NCBI RefSeq assembly: GCF_947497915.1
Contig: NZ_CANMIJ010000001.1
Coordinates: 411,501-475,500 of the forward strand
Direction of reading: 5' to 3'
From: an uncultured Erythrobacter sp.
Lineage (GTDB): Bacteria > Pseudomonadota > Alphaproteobacteria > Sphingomonadales > Sphingomonadaceae
DNA length: 64,000 nt
Every line of letters starts with the position of its first letter. Position 1 is the first letter of the stretch. The notes beneath the pieces were generated by a model, which saw only the letters and a program-made list of their open reading frames with translations, did not search any database and was not told where the DNA came from. A program made the translations under genes and the position numbers. Shown in pieces: positions 18,317 through 27,830 of the stretch.

Positions 18317-21300
18317 ATGAAAAAGTTTCAAAGCAATTCCGTGAAGGCATTGGCGTTTTCGGCTTCGGCCCTCGCTTTTGTCATCGCAGGTCCGGCGCAC
18401 GCGCAGGACGAAGGTGAAGAAGGTCAAGAGCAGACTGACGAAGACGAAGAAGAGGTTGATGTTACAACCGGCGCTTCTGGTCAGCAGCAGGCCCCACAGC
18501 AGGGCATCACTGTTACTGGTTCGCGTATCGTTCGCGACACCTACAGCTCGATCTCGCCTCTTCAGGTTCTTACGACAGAGAACCAGCAGTCCGTGGGTGC
18601 ATTCGACCCTGCGCAAATCCTGCAGCGTTCTGAAAGCGCCGCCGGTCAGCAGATCGACGCAACTTTCCAGGGCTTCGTTCTCGACAACGGTCCTGGTTCG
18701 CAGACACTGAACCTTCGTGGTCTTGGTGCTGACCGTACGCTTCTCCTCGTCAATGGTCGCCGTCTGGCGCCATCGGGTGTTGAAGGTGCTCCGACTAACC
18801 CGTCGCTGAACCTTATCCCGTCGACACTCGTTGATCGCTATGACCTGCTGCTTGACGGTGCGTCCTCGGTTTACGGTTCGGACGCTGTTGCTGGTGTTGG
18901 TAACCTCATTCTGCGTAAAGACTTTGACGGTCTTGAGCTGCAGGCCAACGGCAACATCAATCCGGGCGGTGGCGGCGATGACTACCAAGTTAGCGCAGCA
19001 TGGGGTTTCAACACCGACCGCGCATTCTTCGGTATTGGCGCTGAATACGCCAAGCGTGACCTGGTTCGCTTCAACGACCGTGACTTCCTGTCCGGCTGTA
19101 ACACGAACTATGAAATTGATCAGAACGGCAACGTTCTTACTGTAGGTCTTCGTGACAACGCGACTGTCCAGAACCGTACACCTGGTGTGAGTGTTTCTGA
19201 GAACGAATGTAAGATTTCGGGCATCTCTGGCCGTGTCTTCATCCCGTTCACTTTCCTTGGTTCGGTTTACTTCCCAGCAAACGGCAACATCGCCAACATC
19301 CCGGGCTTGAACTTCGGTGAATCGACCAACGCATTTGGTCAGGATCTGGATACCAATGGAGACGGCATTCGTGACGTTGACTTCCAAAATGTGAACGTAA
19401 ACGGTTCGCCTGAGGAGTTGGCGCGTACGCTGATTTCTGAGCAAGAACTCTATAACATCTTCGCTTATGGCGAATACACGTTCCCGGGTGATGCGAACAT
19501 CACGCCGTATTTCGAAGCGAACTACAGCCGCGCCGAGATCAGCAACCCAGGTGCAGGTAACCCGCAGATTTTCCCATCTGTTCCTGACCTTAACCAGTTC
19601 AACCCATGTAACTTCGTCACTTCTACTGGTACTGATTGCCCGGCAGCAGATAACGCGCTTCTGGGTGGTTTCTTCAACGGAAACGTTGGTCTGCCTCTGC
19701 CGGTAGTTCCGATTGCTGCGATCCAAGGCGATCGTAACAACTTCGAAGTTACGCAGGAGCAGTATCGCGGCGTTCTCGGTGTTCGCGGTGACCTTCCATT
19801 CATCGGATCGTCGTGGACCTTCGATGTATCGGGTGTTTACTCGCGTTCGATCGGTAAATCCGCAACTCGCGGTATCCGTGAAGATCGTCTCGCACTGGCC
19901 CTGGGTCTTGACCCTACGGCAGACTATGATGGCGATGGCATCATCGATAACACCGGTGACGGTATCGCTGATGATTACGATCAGAACCTCGATGTCTTCG
20001 GTTTCTTCGGCGACTCACAGTTCATCGGCGAATGTAACTCAGCTGGTCTGGCTAACCCGGATCTGGCTGCGCCTGGACTGAATGCTGCTGGCTGTGTTCC
20101 GGTCAACCTGTTCGCTGCAAGCGTTCTGACTGGTCCTGTTGGCGATTTCGCTACTCAGGCTGAGCGTGACTATCTCTTCGGTGCTCGTACGTTCGACACC
20201 ACTTATGAGCAGATCGTTGCAAACGCCTTTGTAACCGGTGACCTGTTCGAACTGCCTGCCGGCCCAGTCGGCGCGGTGGTTGGTGTTGAGTACCGCGAAG
20301 ACAAAATCGATTCGCGTCCGGATAACGTAGCCTCGAACGGCTTGTTCTTCGGCTTCTTCTCGGATAGCGGTGCGGTTGGTTCGCGTGCTCTTTGGGAAGC
20401 ATTCGGCGAAGTCGATGTTCCGCTTATCGCTGGCGAAAAGCTGGTAGAAGAGCTGACAGTGAACTTCTCCGGCCGTATCACCGATGATGAGTTCTACGGC
20501 ACCAACGGAACATACTCGATCAAAGGTGGCTGGCGCCCAGTGGCTCCGCTGCTTCTGAAGTTCAGCTACGGTACTTCGTTCCGTGCGCCGAACCTTCGTG
20601 AATTGTTCCTGCAAAGCCAGTCCGGCTTTACCGGCGTCTTCGATCCGTGCGCGGTTCCAGATGCTGCGTTTAACGGTCTTGCCGGTGGTTACGATCCAAC
20701 GCTCGACACTCGTGAGTCAATTGTCCTCGACAACTGCCGCCGCGAAGGTCGTGATCCAACCACAGCAGGTGTGGATTCGCAGGGTCTCAACACCCTTCAG
20801 TCACCAAGTGTCGAAGTGTTCTCCGGCGGTGTTATCACCAACGGTCTGGAACTCGATCCTGAAACGTCGACGTCGTTGACAACAGGTTTTGCGTTCGAAG
20901 AAAGCTTCGCAAGCGGCTTCGACTTCGCGCTGAACTTCAACTACTACGACATCCAGTTGAAAGACTCGATCATCGAGCCAAGCGCTCAGTTCATCGTCAA
21001 CGATTGCTACACTCGTGATGATGGCGTTCGCAGTCAGTTCTGTGATCGTATCACAATCGACAACAGCGACCGTTCGCTTGTTGGTGGTGTCTTCCAGGGC
21101 TTCCTGAACCTTGATCAGGAAGCTGTGCGCGGCATCGATATCAACACTTCGTTCGGTTATCCGGTCATGATCGGTGGCTCGGAATTCGACCTTAGTCTGA
21201 ATGTCCGTGCTAACCACCTGATCGAACGTTCGACATTGTTCACCAATGATGACGGTTCGATTGCTGAAAACGATCAGGCAGGCGAGTTCGGCTTCCCGAG

Positions 21301-21721
21301 CTGGACAGGCCGTGCGACCTTCGCGATTGATTACAGCGACTTCCGCTTCACTTGGCAGACCCGCTATGTCGGTGAAGTCGAGCAGGATCCGGATGGTATC
21401 GATCCACTGGACGACGCATTCGGTAACGAAGGCACTGGCTTCTTCGGCGATACCTGCCTTGGTGCGGGTTCGGCAAACGTGGCTGGCGATGGCATCATCT
21501 GCCGCGACGTCGGTTTCGCTGAGGAATGGTTCGAGCACACCGCATCGCTGCGTTGGGACAACAACTCGATCCGTATCATTGTCGGTGTGACCAACATCTT
21601 CGACACGGCTCCACCACTGGTGGACACCAACGAAGTGTTCGGCATCAACAACATTCCGATCGGCAACGGCTACAACCTCGACGGTCGTGAGTTCTTTGGT
21701 CAGCTGCTTTACCGCTTCTAG
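18317..21721 (+). CDS. TonB-dependent outer-membrane receptor
   Basis: From the ATG at 18317 the protein has 1134 residues: a signal peptide (cut at AHAQ, about residue 26), an acidic Glu/Asp-rich linker, a TonB box region (ITVTGSRI) and a plug domain (about 60-185, LNLRGLGADRTLLLVNGRR, YGSDAVAGVGNL). A 22-strand-type barrel follows, ending in aromatic LLYRF. Two Asp/Gly loops resemble calcium-binding repeats (343-353 LDTNGDGIRD and 536-555). A secreted S9 peptidase follows, suggesting peptide uptake. GGT/GTT/CGT codons dominate, which suggests high expression. In-frame reading continues upstream to 18032 but lies in the clpB terminator. Confidence 0.95.
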   Translation: MKKFQSNSVKALAFSASALAFVIAGPAHAQDEGEEGQEQTDEDEEEVDVTTGASGQQQAPQQGITVTGSRIVRDTYSSISPLQVLTTENQQSVGAFDPAQILQRSESAAGQQIDATFQGFVLDNGPGSQTLNLRGLGADRTLLLVNGRRLAPSGVEGAPTNPSLNLIPSTLVDRYDLLLDGASSVYGSDAVAGVGNLILRKDFDGLELQANGNINPGGGGDDYQVSAAWGFNTDRAFFGIGAEYAKRDLVRFNDRDFLSGCNTNYEIDQNGNVLTVGLRDNATVQNRTPGVSVSENECKISGISGRVFIPFTFLGSVYFPANGNIANIPGLNFGESTNAFGQDLDTNGDGIRDVDFQNVNVNGSPEELARTLISEQELYNIFAYGEYTFPGDANITPYFEANYSRAEISNPGAGNPQIFPSVPDLNQFNPCNFVTSTGTDCPAADNALLGGFFNGNVGLPLPVVPIAAIQGDRNNFEVTQEQYRGVLGVRGDLPFIGSSWTFDVSGVYSRSIGKSATRGIREDRLALALGLDPTADYDGDGIIDNTGDGIADDYDQNLDVFGFFGDSQFIGECNSAGLANPDLAAPGLNAAGCVPVNLFAASVLTGPVGDFATQAERDYLFGARTFDTTYEQIVANAFVTGDLFELPAGPVGAVVGVEYREDKIDSRPDNVASNGLFFGFFSDSGAVGSRALWEAFGEVDVPLIAGEKLVEELTVNFSGRITDDEFYGTNGTYSIKGGWRPVAPLLLKFSYGTSFRAPNLRELFLQSQSGFTGVFDPCAVPDAAFNGLAGGYDPTLDTRESIVLDNCRREGRDPTTAGVDSQGLNTLQSPSVEVFSGGVITNGLELDPETSTSLTTGFAFEESFASGFDFALNFNYYDIQLKDSIIEPSAQFIVNDCYTRDDGVRSQFCDRITIDNSDRSLVGGVFQGFLNLDQEAVRGIDINTSFGYPVMIGGSEFDLSLNVRANHLIERSTLFTNDDGSIAENDQAGEFGFPSWTGRATFAIDYSDFRFTWQTRYVGEVEQDPDGIDPLDDAFGNEGTGFFGDTCLGAGSANVAGDGIICRDVGFAEEWFEHTASLRWDNNSIRIIVGVTNIFDTAPPLVDTNEVFGINNIPIGNGYNLDGREFFGQLLYRF

Positions 21722-21745
21722 GACCTAAGGACGCTCGAATGAGCT

Positions 21746-21787
21746 AAAAAAGGCGGCCTCTCGCACTTGCCGAGAGGCCGCTTTTTT
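21746..21787 (+). terminator. Intrinsic terminator after the first TonB receptor
   Basis: A long GC stem (GCGGCCTCTCG with CGAGAGGCCGC) is flanked by A6 and T6 runs, which extend the pairing with one bulged G. It lies about 25 bases after the stop at 21721. Confidence 0.88.
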
Positions 21788-21875
21788 GTTTTACTGCAGA
21801 TGTTCGAGCCGCTGGACGGGAGGCCAGGCGACTCATGCGAACATTTAACCTTTTCAAACTGGAAGAGTTCAAACC

Positions 21876-23870
21876 ATGAAGCTTTTTAAAGCACCATTGA
21901 TCGCCGCGATGGTTGGCGTGTCAGCGCTGGGTCTCACTGTCGCCGCTCCCACCGAAACGCAGGCGCAATCTAGTGTGCCTGTAGATGTATGGGCGCTCCG
22001 TTCTGTTGTGAACGCAGTACAAGTCTCACCCGATGGCAAGCACGTGCTTGTCCACATCAACCCAAGCCGCGAAGGCGAATATCTGCTGCAGGTCTACAAA
22101 ACTGATGACCTGAGCAAGCCATTCCGCACGATCAACGCCGATCCGATGGAAATTATCGCAGCGCGCTGGGTTAGCAATGACTACATTTTCGGCACCGCTT
22201 GGCAGGTCAATCGCAGCTCGGTTAAGCGCCCTGAGCAAGATATTCGCGACTATCTCGCGTTTTCGTACAATCCGACAAGCAACAAGATCAACAAAGTTGA
22301 AGGCGACTTCAGCATTGTGAATACGCTTCCAACCGATCCCGACCGTGTGTTAATCGGTACCGGCAACGCTATTCCCAACTCATCAGGCGTTGATCCGTTC
22401 TCGGCTTTCCGGCCGCGTGCATATTATAAATTTGACCTGAAAAAGGGCACTAAGTCGCTCGTAATGAAGGGAAACAGCAAGTTTCCGCGGGTTCAACTTT
22501 GGGATAACGAAGGCAATCCGCGTTACACGTCTGTGCTCGATAGCGGCGATGGCATGCTCAAGGAGTATTACCGCAAGCCGGGCGATGGTTCATGGACGTT
22601 GTTCCAGGAAACCGACATGGAAGATCAGGGTAACCTGTACCGCATTCTGGGTGGGTTCCACGGCATTGCCGGTCTTGATCCAAACGATCCAAATACCGGA
22701 TATTTCATCGACAACCGTGACGGTGAAGATAAAGCCGCGCTGTACAAGTTCGACTTTAACACCGGCACCGTTGGTGAGAAATTGTTCCAGCCCGAAAACG
22801 CTGACGTAACATCGATCCAAACTCATTCGATCCCGGGCAATGACAAGCTCGTTGCAGCCCGTTACGCTGGTGCAAAGCGTGAGCGTCATTGGTTCGACGA
22901 AGACGAGAAAGCACTGCACGAGGCGTTGGTTCAGCAGATCCCTTATGCGCACAATATCGGTATTTCGAGCCGTTCGCTCGATGGCCGTACGATGATCGTG
23001 CAAAATAGTGGTCCAAAAGATCCAGGCTCGTTCTGGATGGTCAAGGATGGCAAGATCGCCAAGCTTGGCAGCCGTAACCCGCACATCAATCAAGAGCAGC
23101 TCTCGGAAGTGAAATACATCCGTTATAAAGCTCGCGATGGCCTCGAAATTCCTGGTTATGTTACCATGCCGAAGGGCGAAGGTCCGTTCCCGCTGATTGT
23201 TCAGCACAATGGCGGCCCGCACGTGAATGGCATGGTTAGCTATGACGAAATGGGTCAGATGCTTGCCAGTGCAGGCTATATGGTGCTGCACCCTGAAAAC
23301 CGTATTTCGACGGGTTGGGGTCAAAAACACTTTGATGCTGGCTATGGTGAGCACGGACTGCGCATGCAGGACGACAAGGATGACGGCGTTAAGTACCTGA
23401 TCGAACAGGGTCTGGCTGATCCTGATCGTGTCGCATTCTTTGGCTGGTCCTATGGCGGCTATGCGGCTCTCGTTGCCGCTTCTCGCGAAGAGAACCTGTA
23501 TCAGTGCTCGATCGCTGTTGCTGCTGTGGCAGACGCCGAGAAGCAATATATGGGCCGTCGGAATACTGACTTGAAAGCTCTTGATGCTTGGTCAAAACGT
23601 CGCGGCATGATCGGTGTGAACCCGATCAATGAAGTGTCGAAAGTGAATATTCCGCTTTTGATGATCCACGGTGATGATGATCGCCGCGTGATGTATTATC
23701 ACTTCAAGGACTATAAGAAGGCCTTCGAAGCTGCGGGTAAACAGGGTCAGTTCCTAACCATGGAAGGTGCCGACCACTTCTCGAACACGCTGATGTATAA
23801 CCACCAGCAGCAGCTCTACACCAAGATGCTGGACTTCCTCGCGAATGATTGCGGCCCGGGCGGTCTCTGA
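21876..23870 (+). CDS. Secreted S9-family prolyl oligopeptidase/dipeptidyl peptidase
   Basis: This 664-residue protein has a signal peptide (cut near TQAQ, about residue 31). A beta-propeller region follows (about 40-390), then an alpha/beta-hydrolase domain (about 400-660) with the GWSYGG nucleophile elbow at Ser525. The acid lies in HGDDDRR (about Asp600-602) and the base in GADHFSN at His634. S9 enzymes cleave short peptides, often after Pro. It probably feeds peptides to the TonB receptor upstream, from which it is separated by a terminator. Codon use is like that of the receptors. Confidence 0.94.
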   Translation: MKLFKAPLIAAMVGVSALGLTVAAPTETQAQSSVPVDVWALRSVVNAVQVSPDGKHVLVHINPSREGEYLLQVYKTDDLSKPFRTINADPMEIIAARWVSNDYIFGTAWQVNRSSVKRPEQDIRDYLAFSYNPTSNKINKVEGDFSIVNTLPTDPDRVLIGTGNAIPNSSGVDPFSAFRPRAYYKFDLKKGTKSLVMKGNSKFPRVQLWDNEGNPRYTSVLDSGDGMLKEYYRKPGDGSWTLFQETDMEDQGNLYRILGGFHGIAGLDPNDPNTGYFIDNRDGEDKAALYKFDFNTGTVGEKLFQPENADVTSIQTHSIPGNDKLVAARYAGAKRERHWFDEDEKALHEALVQQIPYAHNIGISSRSLDGRTMIVQNSGPKDPGSFWMVKDGKIAKLGSRNPHINQEQLSEVKYIRYKARDGLEIPGYVTMPKGEGPFPLIVQHNGGPHVNGMVSYDEMGQMLASAGYMVLHPENRISTGWGQKHFDAGYGEHGLRMQDDKDDGVKYLIEQGLADPDRVAFFGWSYGGYAALVAASREENLYQCSIAVAAVADAEKQYMGRRNTDLKALDAWSKRRGMIGVNPINEVSKVNIPLLMIHGDDDRRVMYYHFKDYKKAFEAAGKQGQFLTMEGADHFSNTLMYNHQQQLYTKMLDFLANDCGPGGL

Positions 23871-23891
23871 TCACTCGCAAGTTGTAAGTAC

Positions 23892-23940
23892 GCAAAGAAA
23901 AGGCCCGTCCTGCATATCGCAGGGCGGGCCTTTTGCTTTT
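23892..23940. terminator. Bidirectional intrinsic terminator
   Basis: A 16-bp stem (AAAAGGCCCGTCCTGC with GCAGGGCGGGCCTTTT, one G-U pair) has a 5-base loop (ATATC) and A/T runs on both sides. It serves the S9 gene on plus and the gene ending at 23965 on minus. Confidence 0.88.
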
Positions 23941-23964
23941 TTCGTATCGTGGCTGAGGGCTTAA

Positions 23965-24522
23965 CTACCGAATGCGGCGGCCGCGCACGCCCATTTGGCC
24001 ATCGATCCGCACGAAATATGTGCCCATTGAGGCTTCTTTGAACTTAACAGTGTCGCCGGTTTCCAGCGGGCGCAGCCTACGCGGCGTGTTAGTCAGCTCC
24101 CAAACCGCGCCTTCTGCCGTGACAAAGCGCCATTTCTTACCTGAAAGCTGGCGGGCGCTCGTGATCGTCGTTTCGAACAGCTCGTCTTTTGCCTTTTCAT
24201 CGTCGTCGTTTCCGCCAAAGATGCCAATGTCCGGGAGTTTGAAGCCGAATAGACTGCGGCGAGTTTTCTCAGCGTCTTCGCGGTCTACGACGCGGAGTTC
24301 TCCCGTTTCGGAGGCGGTCACGATGTTACCTACTGCGTTATCAAAGCAGGCCAAACGCTCGGCATCATCGGTGATTTGCTGACAAGCTTTAAGCCCCTGC
24401 AGATTGTCCTTGTCGGCGGCGCCTTCTTCCGATTGAGCGCTGGCGCTGGAAGCGATGATTGCTCCAGCGGCGCATAATGCGAATGCGGCACTGCGTGACC
24501 GGCTGAATGTGGTGAATTGCAT
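23965..24522 (-). CDS. Exported hypothetical protein with KACQxITDDAERLACFD motif
   Basis: The 185-residue protein has a signal peptide (cut after SASA, about residue 29). It then has a Cys-containing helical motif at about 46-66 (KACQQITDDAERLACFDNAV) that recurs in many exported proteobacterial proteins. The C-terminal region (about 120-185) looks like small beta strands ending in basic RGRRIR. It lies between two TonB-receptor genes. Function is unknown. Confidence 0.75.
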   Translation of the reverse strand: MQFTTFSRSRSAAFALCAAGAIIASSASAQSEEGAADKDNLQGLKACQQITDDAERLACFDNAVGNIVTASETGELRVVDREDAEKTRRSLFGFKLPDIGIFGGNDDDEKAKDELFETTITSARQLSGKKWRFVTAEGAVWELTNTPRRLRPLETGDTVKFKEASMGTYFVRIDGQMGVRGRRIR

Positions 24523-24710
24523 GGCTTGTCCTCAAAAACGACTGGATTGCTAACCAGCGGCCTACATCAATATGTTCCAGACTGTTAGCGCGAAGTGACA
24601 CTTCTAAGCAGCACAAAAGCCCTGCCAATCCTCGCGAAATCCAAGTGTAGCGTGAATGTCACACCATGTAACCAACGTTAGTAAAGGTTAAAGCGCGCGA
24701 TTGCGAAGCA

Positions 24711-24750
24711 GCATTTGCCTGTCATAAGGCCCAACTATCCGGGCAAATGC
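24711..24750 (+). promoter_or_regulatory. Inverted repeat in the leader of the second TonB receptor
   Basis: GCATTTGCC (24711-24719) and GGCAAATGC (24742-24750) form perfect 9-base arms with a 22-base spacer, 57 bases before the ATG. It could be a leader stem or a spaced operator. The rest of 24523-24807 shows no gene and must hold the divergent promoters. Confidence 0.4.
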
Positions 24751-24807
24751 CCGTGACTTTAGACAATTGCGCACCAATCGGGGTCGCAAACTCCTAAGGG
24801 GACTACA

Positions 24808-27729
24808 ATGAACCGTTTTAGCAAAGGCAATCTGCTTGCTGGTACCGTCATGGCTGGTGCCATGATTGCCACGCCAGCATTCGCGCAGGATCAGGAAGAG
24901 CCGGTAACCGTCGGCACAGAAGATACTGCAGCCGCTGATGATAACTTTATCGTCGTTACTGGCTCGCGCATTCAGCGTCGTAACGTCGAAACTGCTGCAC
25001 CTGTTGCAGTCGTTGAATCCGAAGAGTTCCAACTCTCCGGTACAGTCAACGTCGAGAACGTGCTCAACACGCTCCCGCAAGTTGTTCCGGGCACGACATC
25101 GTTCTCGAACAACCCAGGTAACGGCACTGCATCGCTCAACCTTCGCGGTCTGGGCGCCACCCGTACAATGCTTCTGGTTAATGGCCGTCGCTGGATGGTG
25201 TATGACACCAACCAAATCACCGACTTGAACACCATCCCGCAGTTCCTTCTGGACTCGGTTGATGTTGTGACCGGTGGTGCTTCTGCTGTTTACGGTTCCG
25301 ACGCCCTTGCCGGTGTTGTTAACTTCCGTCTTCGCGAAGTTGAAGGCGTTGAAATTGGCGGCCAGTACTCGCTGACTGAGCGCGGCGATGGCCGTCGTTA
25401 CCAGATCCACGGTGCAATCGGTTCGAGCTTCGACGAAGGTCGCGGTAACGTCACTGTATTCGGTGAGTACTTCAACCGTGACGAAATCTTCCAGGGCGAT
25501 CGTACGTTCGCTAACTTCGCACTTGGTGGTTCGCCACTGCGTCAGCTCGGTTCGTCGCTCCCACCAGAAACACGTCTTCGCTATGATGGCGATGGCGACG
25601 TAACTGGTACATCGTTTGAAGCTAACAGCGACCTTGCCATCTTTGGTACACCAGGCTCGCTGCGTGCTTACGAAACACCACGCGATCTCTACAACTACGC
25701 GCCGGTCAACTACCTCCAGCTCCCGCAAGAGCGGTATCTGCTTGGTGGTAACGCTAGCTACGAGGTTTCGGACGCTCTCGAATTCTACACCGAAGTTGCT
25801 TATACCAACAACCGCGTTGATGCCGAGCTTGCTCCAACTCCGATCCTTGTAAACACCTTCCTCGACATCGATTCGCTTGTAGCGAACGGCTTCATCGATG
25901 CTGGTACCGAAGCTGAGCTTCGTCAGCTCGACGCCTCTGAAACTGGTGCAGATGCCAACAACGGCACTGTCGACGTTCAAATCCGTCGTCGTCTCGAAGA
26001 AGCTGGCGGACGTCGTAACCTGGACGAGCGTAACGCATTCCGCGTTGTCGCTGGTGCACGCGGCGACATCACCGATTATCTGCAGTATGATGCGTACTAC
26101 ATGTTCGCACGCACTCGTAACGCCAACATCCAGCAGGGTAACGCATCTGTTTCGCGCTTCACTGCGGCTGTAAACGGCACCGGTGCTGAGCAGATCAACA
26201 TCTTCGGTGCTGGTACACTTACACCAGACATGGTCGACGTTTTCCGCATTCAAGCGCAAAACGGCGATATCTCTACACTTGAAGTCGCTTCGGCTGTCGT
26301 CTCGGGTACGTTTGGTGATTTCGCTCTTGGTGCTGCAGAGCCAGTCGCATTTGCGGTTGGTAGTGAGTACCGTTCGGTTAGCTCGCGCTTCATCCCTGAC
26401 GAATTCCTCGCTTCGGGTGACGTTGCTGGCTTTAACGCTGGTCTGCCAACTGAAGGCGGTTACGACGTGACCGAATTCTTCGGCGAACTTAACGTTCCAT
26501 ACGAAACCGAAAACGGTATGCGGATCGAACTGAACGGCGCTGCGCGTTATTCCGATTACTCGCTTGCCACAGTCGGCGGTGTTTGGACTTTCGCTGGTGG
26601 TGTTCAATTCCAACCAGTTGAAGACATCACGTTCCGTGCTCAATATCAGCGCGCTGTTCGTGCACCTAACGTTGGTGAATTGTTCCAGGGTACAGCCATC
26701 GGCTTCCCAGGCGCAAACGATCCATGTGCTGGTGACGGCGGTGCGGGTAACGCTCCAACACCTACCGGTGCACTTCTCGCACTATGTCAGGCAAACGGCG
26801 TTCCTGCTGGCAACATCGGCAACAACCCAGTTGTTCAGCCTGACGGCCAGATCGCTGCGCTGTTCGGTGGTAACCCGAACCTCGGTGAAGAATCTTCGGA
26901 CAGCTTGACCTTCGGTGTCGTGCTCCAGCCGTCGTTCATCCCTGGTCTGACGATCACAGCCGACTACTTCGACATCGTCGTTGAAGACGCGATCACCACG
27001 ATCAGCCTTCAGCAGGCTCTGGACCTCTGCTTCACACAAGCACAGGACCTGAACGATCCACGTTGCGCTACCTTCGTTGGTACACGTGACGCACAGGGTG
27101 CATTCAGCCGTGACAACCCACCGGTACTCGGTGGCGCGAACATCGCTGAATTCAGCGTGTCGGGTGTCGACCTTCAGGTGAACTACGGTACTTCGGTTCC
27201 GTTCTCGCTCATGGGTGACGGTGAATCGCGCTTTGACGTGCTGTTCCTCGGTACTTGGACTGAGACATCGAACTCGGTTCCAGATGTGTCCGATCCGACA
27301 AACATCGTCACTTGTGCCGGTGAATTCGGTCTGACCTGTGGTGAGCCAACACCGTCGTTCAAATGGACGTCGCGTTTCAGCTGGTCTGATGGTCCTATGA
27401 CCCTTTCAACCCGCTGGCGTCACCTGTCGGCCGTGAACGACGATACCGAAGTCAACGATAACTTCGTTGAGCGTATCGACTCATACGACCTGATCGACCT
27501 TACGCTGTCGTTTGACGCGTCAGAAAACCTGACCGTTTCGGCTGGTGTCAACAACCTGTTCGACACTCTGCCATCGACACCAATCTTCGATGCAGCCGGT
27601 AACGTCATCAACGATACCAACTCGCTGCTCCTCGGTGACTTCAACAACGCCGAGCAGTCGAACACATACCCAAGCACATACGACGTGCTGGGCCGCGACT
27701 TCTTCGTTTCGGCGCAGTTCCGCTTCTAA
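24808..27729 (+). CDS. TonB-dependent outer-membrane receptor
   Basis: The 973-residue receptor has a signal peptide (cut at AFAQ, about residue 27) and a TonB box region FIVVTGSRI. The plug domain (about 60-170) carries LNLRGLGATRTMLLVNGRRWM and YGSDALAGVVNFRLRE. A barrel follows that ends in VSAQFRF. The ribosome site is AAGGGG. An Asn/Gly/Pro-rich region near 640-700 is probably an outer loop. The substrate is unknown. It belongs to the large, sphingomonad-expanded receptor group used for peptides, saccharides and siderophores. T-ending codons dominate as in the first receptor. Tandem terminators follow. Confidence 0.95.
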   Translation: MNRFSKGNLLAGTVMAGAMIATPAFAQDQEEPVTVGTEDTAAADDNFIVVTGSRIQRRNVETAAPVAVVESEEFQLSGTVNVENVLNTLPQVVPGTTSFSNNPGNGTASLNLRGLGATRTMLLVNGRRWMVYDTNQITDLNTIPQFLLDSVDVVTGGASAVYGSDALAGVVNFRLREVEGVEIGGQYSLTERGDGRRYQIHGAIGSSFDEGRGNVTVFGEYFNRDEIFQGDRTFANFALGGSPLRQLGSSLPPETRLRYDGDGDVTGTSFEANSDLAIFGTPGSLRAYETPRDLYNYAPVNYLQLPQERYLLGGNASYEVSDALEFYTEVAYTNNRVDAELAPTPILVNTFLDIDSLVANGFIDAGTEAELRQLDASETGADANNGTVDVQIRRRLEEAGGRRNLDERNAFRVVAGARGDITDYLQYDAYYMFARTRNANIQQGNASVSRFTAAVNGTGAEQINIFGAGTLTPDMVDVFRIQAQNGDISTLEVASAVVSGTFGDFALGAAEPVAFAVGSEYRSVSSRFIPDEFLASGDVAGFNAGLPTEGGYDVTEFFGELNVPYETENGMRIELNGAARYSDYSLATVGGVWTFAGGVQFQPVEDITFRAQYQRAVRAPNVGELFQGTAIGFPGANDPCAGDGGAGNAPTPTGALLALCQANGVPAGNIGNNPVVQPDGQIAALFGGNPNLGEESSDSLTFGVVLQPSFIPGLTITADYFDIVVEDAITTISLQQALDLCFTQAQDLNDPRCATFVGTRDAQGAFSRDNPPVLGGANIAEFSVSGVDLQVNYGTSVPFSLMGDGESRFDVLFLGTWTETSNSVPDVSDPTNIVTCAGEFGLTCGEPTPSFKWTSRFSWSDGPMTLSTRWRHLSAVNDDTEVNDNFVERIDSYDLIDLTLSFDASENLTVSAGVNNLFDTLPSTPIFDAAGNVINDTNSLLLGDFNNAEQSNTYPSTYDVLGRDFFVSAQFRF

Positions 27730-27737
27730 TCAGATTG

Positions 27738-27763
27738 GTGTCCCCGGCTTCGGCTGGGGACAC
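27738..27763 (+). terminator. First of two UUCG hairpins after the TonB receptor
   Basis: GTGTCCCC pairs with GGGGACAC, and the stem is extended by GGC/GCT and capped by a UUCG tetraloop, which is exceptionally stable. No T run follows, so it acts with the next hairpin or protects the mRNA end. Confidence 0.7.
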
Positions 27764-27772
27764 AATCGAAGA

Positions 27773-27810
27773 AAAAAGGGCGTCAGACTTCGGTCTGGCG
27801 CCCTTTTTCT
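27773..27810. terminator. Second UUCG hairpin, intrinsic terminator
   Basis: AAAAAGGGCGTCAGAC pairs with GTCTGGCGCCCTTTTT around a UUCG loop and is followed by CTTTTC. A-runs on the other foot also make it usable for the minus-strand gene ending at 27831. Confidence 0.85.
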
Positions 27811-27830
27811 TTTCTCACTGGATTGAAGCT

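Noticed and set aside
18239..19726. Long minus-strand open frame (about 495 codons) opposite the first TonB receptor
   Set aside because: It is a shadow. The receptor avoids TTA, CTA and TCA codons, so the reverse frame has few stops; its protein shows no family motifs, signal or plausible ribosome site.
22590..23546. Minus-strand open frame (about 318 codons) opposite the S9 peptidase
   Set aside because: It lies entirely within a gene with clear catalytic motifs and codon bias; no domain is visible.
24688..26643. Long minus-strand open frame (about 651 codons) opposite the second TonB receptor
   Set aside because: Same cause: codon bias in a highly expressed gene removes reverse-strand stops. 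The translated sequence is of odd composition without recognisable domains.
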